From: Adiantum capillus-veneris | Lineage: Eukaryota > Streptophyta > Polypodiopsida > Polypodiales > Pteridaceae | Direction: 5' to 3' | NCBI GenBank assembly: GCA_014529385.2 | Contig: CM043969.1 | Span: forward strand, 26,427,946 to 26,491,945 | Length of the DNA: 64,000 nt | In this document: in pieces, positions 57,151-64,000 of the stretch | Layout of the letters: each line of letters opens with the position of its first letter | Numbering within the stretch: position 1 is the first letter of the stretch | Notes under the pieces: generated by a model | What the model was told of the DNA's origin: nothing | Databases searched by the model: none | The model's input: the letters and a program-made list of their open reading frames with translations, nothing else | Position numbers and translations under genes: made by a program

Positions 57151-58012
57151 TGTAACTCTTATTTTCTCGGATAAACTTTGTAATTAATGAGCCGGGGCTA
57201 CAACCTTCCAAATTGTATCAGCCAGTCATCACCCAGCTTTGGCAGAACTCCTAATTATTAGTTTTGACCATCCAAAAACCTTGGCTAAGATATAAAAGCC
57301 AATTTTTGTAAGTTTTTTGTAAGTTTTTTGTAAGTTTTTTATAAGTTTTTGGATAAGAAATACACAGCGTGAGTTAACAGCGCTCACTTCTCTTCTTCTC
57401 GCGCTTCCTACTCCCTCTCCGGTTGTCACATTGCGATTGTGTTTGTTGCATTGCAACCGCAGGTAAGAGCTCTACGCATTGACATAAGCCATTCACAGTA
57501 TTTCATAGCTTTTGGCGTCGCTGATCCGTCGCCTAATTTCATCATAACTAGGAATTTACACTTTTAAATCAAAAACTAAGCATAGGCGGGGTATTGGGAC
57601 ATCATTGCTAAGCATTTAGATGCATTCTGGGTCGAAAACAACTAAGTCAAAAATCCGATGTTATTAATAATTGCGATTTTGGAACTTGACCTAAAGTGGG
57701 GTTTGAGACCATAAGCATGTGTGCTTAGGTCTTATAAACTTGTCCTAGAAGTTTCGTTACGTTTGGATGTCATTAGATGTTGTAACGCATGTGATTTGCT
57801 TGCCGATGAGCGATTGGCTTTTGGTGATTTCAATCACTTGAGTGTAGCTTGAGTTAGATGCGAGTTGTTAGTTGTTTTCCGAGAGATTGACAACCTCTTG
57901 TAGCCTCTATGCACTAGTCGATTCAGCTTCATCCCATGGTTTGACAAATTAATCGTGGTTCTCGCTAATACTGCAATAAGATAGGATGGTGAAGTTAGAC
58001 ATGCATCCCACA
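57151..58012 (+). repeat. Probable LTR of an Athila/Tat-like gypsy element (left end tentative)
   Basis: The right end at 58012 (CATCCCACA) abuts a PBS and is well supported. A TATAAAAG box at about 57291, a short GTAAGTTTTTT repeat and a CAGGTAAG donor-like site near 57462 suit an LTR with promoter and leader. The left end at 57151 (TGTAACTC) is a guess from the TG terminus. Confidence 0.45.
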
Positions 58013-58014
58013 TT

Positions 58015-58032
58015 TGGTGCCGTTGCCGGGGA
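58015..58032 (+). promoter_or_regulatory. Primer binding site of Athila-like type (tRNA-Asp)
   Basis: TGGTGCCGTTGCCGGGGA differs by one base from the TGGCGCCGTTGCCGGGGA site used by plant Athila/Tat gypsy elements. It starts two bases after the LTR end. Confidence 0.8.
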
Positions 58033-58399
58033 TCGAAGAGACCTAAACTAGGGAAAAACACGAGCGTCTTGTGTAGTTGTCCTTTAACTTTCTCTAGGTT
58101 CGCATAAAGTTCAAAACTTTCTTTTAGAAACCGCATAGCTTAAGATTGTCGTCTTTTGCTATGTAGAGGTAGCTTGGAAGTAATCGTACTTGCTGAGTAC
58201 CTTTAGGACTGTAGGATTGTGGATTTAGATTAGGATTTGGAGAATGATTGGTAGACGAGACAAGTCTTAAGATCAAGGCTGTGAAAAATATAAAAAACAC
58301 AAGAAAACGAGTGTTTATGGACACTTTCCACAACCCCATTGCATGAGAATCTAGGAGTAGGATCCGAGGTGGATTTCAGAACATTGCTCTCTGAAAGAA

Positions 58400-59830
58400 T
58401 CAAGTGTGAGTTATTATTGGAAGTTGCAAAATTTCACATCTACGGCTAGGAATAGCTGGAAAAGACTCGAATCCACTCAATCCGATTGGAGAGTAAGCCT
58501 AAGAGTTGTCTGAACCAGTTAGTAACCTCAAAGACACTTTGAGGTAAAAAATTTCAAGAGTTGACCAAAACTCAGATTATTTACTTTTTCTTGACATTTT
58601 AGGCCAAATTAAGTTTTGACTTGATTCATAGGCTTAAAATAGATCATATAAAGACTGTCTTTGAAAAAATTACAAAAAAGTGTTCATTCTAAGCCTAAAG
58701 TTAATAATCGCGATTATTAACTTTCTGCTCTGAATTGGCCAAGGTTCATACCATTGACTCATTGTATGTGTACAAACAACTTTTGTAAAGGCCCAAGAGA
58801 TTTGGGATCACTAAACTGGCAAAAAAATGGGTAAAAGCTAAAGTTTGTACTGACTTTTTGAATCTTGAGTATAAATTGGGGGAAAATTTATCCAAACTTG
58901 TTGAAGTTTGATTCATAGGCTTATGTTGATGTGATACACATGTGTACATGCTCAGTTGACCAAAAATTTGCAAAAATTTGTCAAGAAGTAAATAATCATG
59001 ATTATTTACATATGCCCTATTTTTTAGCTTTGTTGACCAAGTCAGTATACCACTAGTTTCACCATGTTGTAATAAGCCCACAAACAAAATTTGGTAAGAT
59101 TTGGATCACTGGATTGAAAATTGTGACTAAAATTGCAAAGTTAGTCTGCGGACAGATAATTGATGACCATTTGACCAAAACATTATCCAAACTTGATAAA
59201 ACTTGGCTTGTGACCTTAACTAAAGGTGCTTAACAGATCTGTGTCAAAGTTGGGGCAAAAACTTGCAAAAATATAGCTGGAGTAAATAATCACGATTATT
59301 TACATCTACTTCAAAACTTGATGATTTTGCAAATTTGAGTATACCACAAGGTCAAGCACATCAAGTAGACCTCACAAATCCATTTGGGTGAAATTTGGAT
59401 CCCAAAAGTGAGACTTAAGACAGATTCTTGAAATCAGAATTGAGGACACCAAACAATTGATAAACTTGATCAGATTTTGTCCAATCTTGTTGAAACTTGT
59501 CCAGGGACTCTAACAAGTTGTATACTTGCCAAACCAATCAAAAAAGTGCAAAAATTTGACAAAAGTAAATATTCATGATTATTTACTTCTGCTATCCAGA
59601 GACATCAATTTTGACTTTTGAAATTATATAGTGATAGACCAACATAATATAAAGCCACAGGGCAATTTTGGGTTCAATTGGATCAAAATTGATGCATGTA
59701 CACTTAGTTTTCAGGTTGCAAATCAAACCTTTGATTTTTGCTAAAGTCGAATTTGAAAGTCAATTTTGACTCTCATAGCTCTATTTGAAGTGAAACACAG
59801 AGACCAATCACGACAATAGCAAAAACTCTA
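58400..59830 (+). repeat. Diverged ~288-bp tandem repeat with palindromic cores
   Basis: Palindromes of 22 bp of the form GTAAATAATC-x-x-GATTATTTAC lie at 58700-58721, 58988-59009, 59282-59303 and 59565-59586. The first two are perfect; the first has TTAATAATCGCGATTATTAA as its core. Spacing is 288, 294 and 283. Between them, phrases such as TCCAAACTTG, TTGATTCATAGGCTTA and TTTGGATCAC recur in the same order. So the whole unit was tandemly amplified and has since diverged except at the palindrome. No coding frame is present. Confidence 0.85.
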
Positions 59831-60493
59831 CTGTCTTTATAGAAGAATAGCTAACTTGATCAAATTTGTACAGGAATCGGGTTGAAGACGAGGAATCGGT
59901 AGCTTGGCAGAAAGTTGCAATCGAATCAAGTAGAAACTGATGACAAGTCAATCCAAAGGTGAGTACTCTATTCAGGGCTCATGTAAGATCTCTGACCCCG
60001 AGCTAAAGAGTATCCCTGTACTACAAAATAATCATACTACAAAAAGTTACTAATTTTGGCAGTTTTTCTAAATCTGTCGGTGCCAAGATGTTTAGAATGT
60101 TATAGAGCTTTCAAAAATGAATAAAAACAATTTTTGTGAAAAATTTCCTAAAATAGTAAGTTTTTGGTCACCCGACCCGTTTAGTTTTGACCGTCTCGAC
60201 AAACTGCACCCGTACCCCGAATTTGAAAAAATGCATTTCCGGACACTGGGGGCTACTAAATATGGCAGGTACTCGAGATTATGCACCTTAGTTCCAGCTT
60301 AGTACAGCAAGTTTCAGCATTAAAATCTGATTTGAATTGCCCGTCTTAGGTTAAAATTAATTTTCCTAAGGTTTGTGCGGGGAGCACCGGGGCTCGAGGG
60401 CTGTGTGGGAACATGCCCCAGGCCACTGCGGGCTTGAGATAGCAGGAGAGGGTGCCCTCACACACAGATAGGGCTCATGGGGGTCTATCCATG

Positions 60494-60538
<45 letters not shown>

Positions 60539-61563
60539 AAGTGAGTTATAAAGCAAGTTGGACACTTGCTAGCAATGCAACTAGAGCTGCCTTGCATGAC
60601 CTTAGTGCTCCTCCAGATGCAATTAGCAGCAGGGGTTGACCTCTCTAGCTTGAGAAAACTATTTAAGGGCATGCTCAGACACACACAAAGACATATATGC
60701 TCACACACACACTCCTACACACACATACATTGGGGAGGTGTTGCCGGCACACACAACTTCTAGAGGAGGATCAAAGGACGGAAGTGCTGCCCAATTCTCG
60801 CCACAAGAACTCCTTTGGATCAGAAAATCAAGTAAAATTCAGCCCAACCTACGGTAATCAAAGTTAATTTTCATGCGTATGCTGCAATTCTCTCTATCAT
60901 TCTCTTAATCCCGCTTGTATTAAGCATAATCCAGCTAATCTACGCTCTAATTCACTATATGATTAGCCTATTGCATAATCTTACTCTCAATTGTCAATTA
61001 TGCAAGTAATCAAACTCTCCTAATCATAAATTAATGCATGATTAGCAAGAAGGAATTAACCGCTAGCCATCACAGTGAATGAATGATAGAATTAAACCAA
61101 CCTCTAGCAATGTGGTTAAATGATCAAATTCAATCTATCATTTCACAATAATCAATTAGCTAAGCTTAAAATTCAAATTGCACATGATTAAGATGTAATT
61201 AGAGAAATTAATTCCCTATGGTTATCTCTAGAAAGGAAACTCTCTCACCTATGCACATGGTAATTCTGCATTGCATTAGTGAAGCAATTATTATACCTAA
61301 TTCATCTCTAGTACTCTAATTAAGCAAGAACTAATTATCTAGGCCGAGTAATTTGTTCTAGGGTCAATTCCCATAAGAACAAGTGAGATGCTATCCTAAA
61401 TTGATGTAGCTATGAACAATTACCATGTCTTGAAGTAAATCCAATCCTCTCGCATAAGAGGAATTGCTCGTTGAGATTAATCTTGTCATCTTGGTTGTCA
61501 TGATATTCTCGAACACTGATTCTTTTTTTCCCGAATTTATCAATTTAAAGTAGTGAGTGTAAA
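59831..61563. other. Non-coding leader-like region
   Basis: No gene was recognised. A (GA)n run lies at 60497-60536. The region may be the long untranslated leader of the Athila-like element. Confidence 0.4.
60497..60536. repeat. (GA)n microsatellite
   Basis: About 20 GA units. Confidence 0.95.
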
Positions 61564-61707
61564 ATGGCCCCAACAAAGAGGACTCGTTTCGGTGGATCTC
61601 ACGACTCTGAGGCTGGCACGAGCAACTCTAACGAGAAGGGTAAAGCTCCCATGGTCGAGCAAGCACCGGCCATCTCATGAAGTAACGACGAGGAGATTGT
61701 TGAGGTA
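61564..61707 (+). pseudogene. Short gag-like ORF start, unrecognised
   Basis: The ATG at 61564 opens MAPTKRTRFGGSHDSEAGTS, a basic then serine-rich start that is typical of Athila-type gag proteins but not diagnostic. A TGA at about 61678 interrupts it. SNDEEIVEV then runs into GTAGGT, which could be a splice donor. Assignment to the Athila-like element rests on position. Confidence 0.35.
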
Positions 61708-62014
61708 GGTCAAAAATTCAATTCAAGTATTGTTTAATTAACATTGCATTCGATAAGGTAGGAAGGAAACATATCCCCAAACATGTTGTAAATCCAACGG
61801 AGACCATGGCATTTAAATTAAGTGTATTTTTATTCAAGTAGGAAAGAATGATTTTGGAATATACTGTCCGAAGTAGGAAAGATTGTTTGCTAGGGAAAAT
61901 TTAGCTCGGCCAGTTCATTTTCAATTTTAATGTTGATTTAGTCCTAATCCCCCTCTTGATCACAGGGGGCGGCTCGCGAAGATTTCGCAGTAGCTAGACT
62001 TACTAGCTTAGGGC

Positions 62015-62110
62015 CTCTATCCACGACTTGCGTTCTTTGCGGTGGATACCCACGACTTGCGTTCTTTGCTGTAGGATGTCCATGTCGTGCTTTTTATGCG
62101 GTGGACAAGT
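62015..62110. repeat. ~30-bp repeat, three diverged copies
   Basis: CCACGACTTGCGTTCTTTGC occurs twice and a diverged third (CCATGTCGTGCTTTTTATGC) follows. Each copy is followed by a GTGGA/GTAGGA-like end. Confidence 0.85.
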
Positions 62111-62783
62111 CTAGTTGTATGGGCAACTAGGTGACAACGGGTGGAGTTAACACTTGCTGGGGGATTTCGTGCCTCCAGAACATTGGAATTTTTAATGAAA
62201 TGAGTTTTGAGTGAATTTTTACTAGAAAAGATTGTTTTGGTGCCGCTTGTAATACTGTCTGAAGGGATGTCCTAATGAATCTTGTGAATCGGAACTTAAT
62301 CAATGAACTTATATGTTGAACAACCATTGTGGTAGTAATTAGGACGCACAAAGAAGTGTGAGTGTGGGGATGGAAAGTGGGGGCTTGGCTCGGGTTGCCA
62401 ATGCCTATGAGAAGGGTGGTCCCGATTGGTCGGAAACTCTCTATCCCCATAGTACGGTAAATGACGCTAGAATTACTCATTGCACCAAAAGCAATGAGGT
62501 CCCAAGTGTACGTGCCTCTGAAAGCAATGGGGAAAAAGGCACTCGAGACTTCTCTCCTTCTGGAAGGTGAGTCTTAGGACCGATAATTGGTTAGACACGC
62601 TTTCCCCTGCGGGGTGGAACTAGATCTCGTTGCTAGTAGGCTCGACTCAATTCACTTGGTGATGAGAGCTTGTCCGCTAGTTGATCCCTTAAACCACTTT
62701 GTTTGCTTCCGCTATAAATCTAGTGGCCACCAGGTTTACCATCAGAACCGTCGTTTGAGATGACGGAGTGGGGACCTGACACC

Positions 62784-62795
62784 TAGTATCAGAGC
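62784..62795 (+). promoter_or_regulatory. Primer binding site of a gypsy element (tRNA-iMet)
   Basis: TAGTATCAGAGC differs by one base from TGGTATCAGAGC. It follows a probable LTR end CTGACA at 62781, as in plant chromoviruses. The LTR start could not be placed. Confidence 0.65.
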
Positions 62796-62884
62796 AAGGT
62801 TAGGATAGACTCGGAACTAAAATTCATATTGTTTGAAAATTTTAGAACTAAGGAAATCTAGGTAGCTAATCTGAACTCCTTGCA

Positions 62885-63297
62885 TTGGTGTTGGAGGAAG
62901 ATCCCGCACTTGAATACCAAAAGTTTCAAGTCTTTAAGATTATTTTTGAGCAAGCACGTCGTTCCCCAAATTATTATTTTCGGCGAGACGTGATGGAGAT
63001 GCTACTAAAGGTCAATACACCGCACTCCACTCGCATTGATAAAGGATGGGAGATCGATTGGACCCCCGAAGGCGGGATTTACTACATCAACGCTCGAAAG
63101 TTAGGATGCCTGCTCTACCGACTTGGGGAGAAGAATTGAGAGTAGTGCAGTTATACTACTTATTGCCTACACGTTCGGGCGTCACTGTTGCTACTTCTGA
63201 CGGCACTGAGCAAACTCTCAATGAGTGGCTTTGGGACAAGGTCACTGATGTAATTCCAACAAATAGAGTTATAAATTTTGGTGTTCCAAGAGTATGA
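62885..63297 (+). pseudogene. Unrecognised retroelement-like ORF with one frameshift
   Basis: Frames 62885-63139 and 63046-63297 read as one protein if a frame change near 63125 is allowed. It begins PALEYQKFQVFKIIFEQAR and continues GWEIDWTPEGGIYYINARKL, LYYLLPTRSGVTVATSDGTE and LNEWLWDKVTDVIPTNRVIN. The style is like the ORF1 proteins of Athila-type elements (plant transposon protein), but I cannot name the family. Confidence 0.35.
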
Positions 63298-63687
63298 ACA
63301 CCATAATTTACTACCCGCTTAAGGATAAGTATAGGGACTATTTTTCAGGAGAAATAGAGGATTGTAAGAATGTGCCAACACATAGATATCGTTTGTATCA
63401 TTATATCCCAGGACAGCCTACTAGACGTATCATATAGATATCCCAGAATGCTATGTAATAAATTGATCAAAAGTTATCCTAAGCCTCAAAAGGTTACGAT
63501 TATAATAAAATTTCTATCAATAAAAGAGGAGTTTTTGTCTCTGAGTTTTTGTCTCTCGGTGATTTGAAACTTGGATTTTATTAAAGTCCCGTGTTTATTC
63601 AAATCTTGAACTCTAGCAATCGTATCAAATTCAGTGTAAACCGTGTAGGCACCACCTGTCACTCTCTATTCGACACCACAAGAAAAG

Positions 63688-64000
63688 AAGCTCCTCCTTA
63701 AACAAGCCAAACCTCCAACCTTTAAGGGCGAGGGAGCTAATGTGGAGAGAGATGCGGAAGTGTGGATGGAAGCAATGGATGATTATTTCGAGGCTGCAGG
63801 GACTCAACCCGAGAACCAGACCATGCTTGCAATGTTCCGCCTCTCTGGTGATGCCAAGATTTGGTGGAAACAGCATTGCAAAGAACTGAACATCAAGGGA
63901 TCTTCCCAGTCGTGGGAAGACATCAAGGCTGTAGTGCTGGGGCGTTACTTACCACCCGCTTATAAAACCTTGAAGATGAACGAGTTCTTTCCCCTTCGTC
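63688..64000 (+). pseudogene. gypsy gag (Retrotrans_gag), runs off the window
   Basis: The frame reads KQAKPPTFKGEGANVERDAE, WMEAMDDYFEAAG, MLAMFRLSGDAKIWWKQHC and WEDIKAVVLGRYLPP. This is the capsid-domain pattern of chromovirus gag (PPxFxG...Wxxxxxxyf...KxxxAxxxLxGxAxxWW...Fxxxfxxxy). No break is seen in the 104 codons present, so it may be intact beyond the edge; the start codon is not certain. It is the probable gag of the element whose PBS is at 62784. Confidence 0.85.

Overview
The window looks like nuclear DNA of a land plant with a large, repeat-rich genome. Plant-type Ty1/copia and Ty3/gypsy LTR retrotransposons, a plant hAT transposase, tRNA-derived SINEs and an intron-bearing cinnamoyl-CoA-reductase-like gene all point that way. 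The lineage cannot be fixed from this sequence; a fern or another large-genome non-model plant would fit the many (CT)n/(GA)n runs carried inside LTRs. No intact host gene was found, and almost every coding stretch is broken. Stops that can be judged mostly fit C-to-T change (CGA to TGA, CAG to TAG).

Layout. 200-765: decayed PIF1-like helicase. 2367-9655: copia element A (TSD ATTTC), with a smaller copia-derived element B inside it (2818-5872, TSD CACGT). 9.8-16.3 kb: duplicated unknown sequence, then a mosaic of gypsy LTR, integrase and gag pieces. 16.4-23.4 kb: the most unusual block. It has GC-rich hairpins, six hairpins with unrelated stems but one shared loop, an AT-rich tandem repeat, a protein-kinase ORF, a RING-finger ORF, and a hAT transposase converging on them. 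24.1-28.5 kb: 5'-truncated copia element D (minus strand). 28.5-35.8 kb: LINE-derived and foldback inverted repeats split by copia element C (29683-35568), which itself holds solo LTR F (30830-31607, TSD TTATG).

37.5-40.6 kb: a six-exon CCR-like reductase pseudogene (minus strand) with intact splice phases, two stop codons, and a SINE and an LTR fragment in its introns. 41.5-47.7 kb: gypsy fragments, a solo LTR nested in another LTR, and a 295-bp tandem duplication. 47.7-57.1 kb: decayed unknown minus-strand coding sequence interrupted by copia-type element I (52907-56329, TSD GTCAA), which contains gypsy solo LTR E3. 57-64 kb: an Athila-like LTR end and PBS, a leader with a ~288-bp repeat centred on palindromes, then another gypsy PBS and a gag running off the window.

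The genes do not form a metabolic pathway; the history is layered transposition. The one candidate for something new is 16.4-23.4 kb. There the structured repeats lie just upstream of, and on the same strand as, the kinase and RING ORFs, beside a transposase. Whether these parts are one mobile unit is inference: no terminal inverted repeats bounding the block were found.
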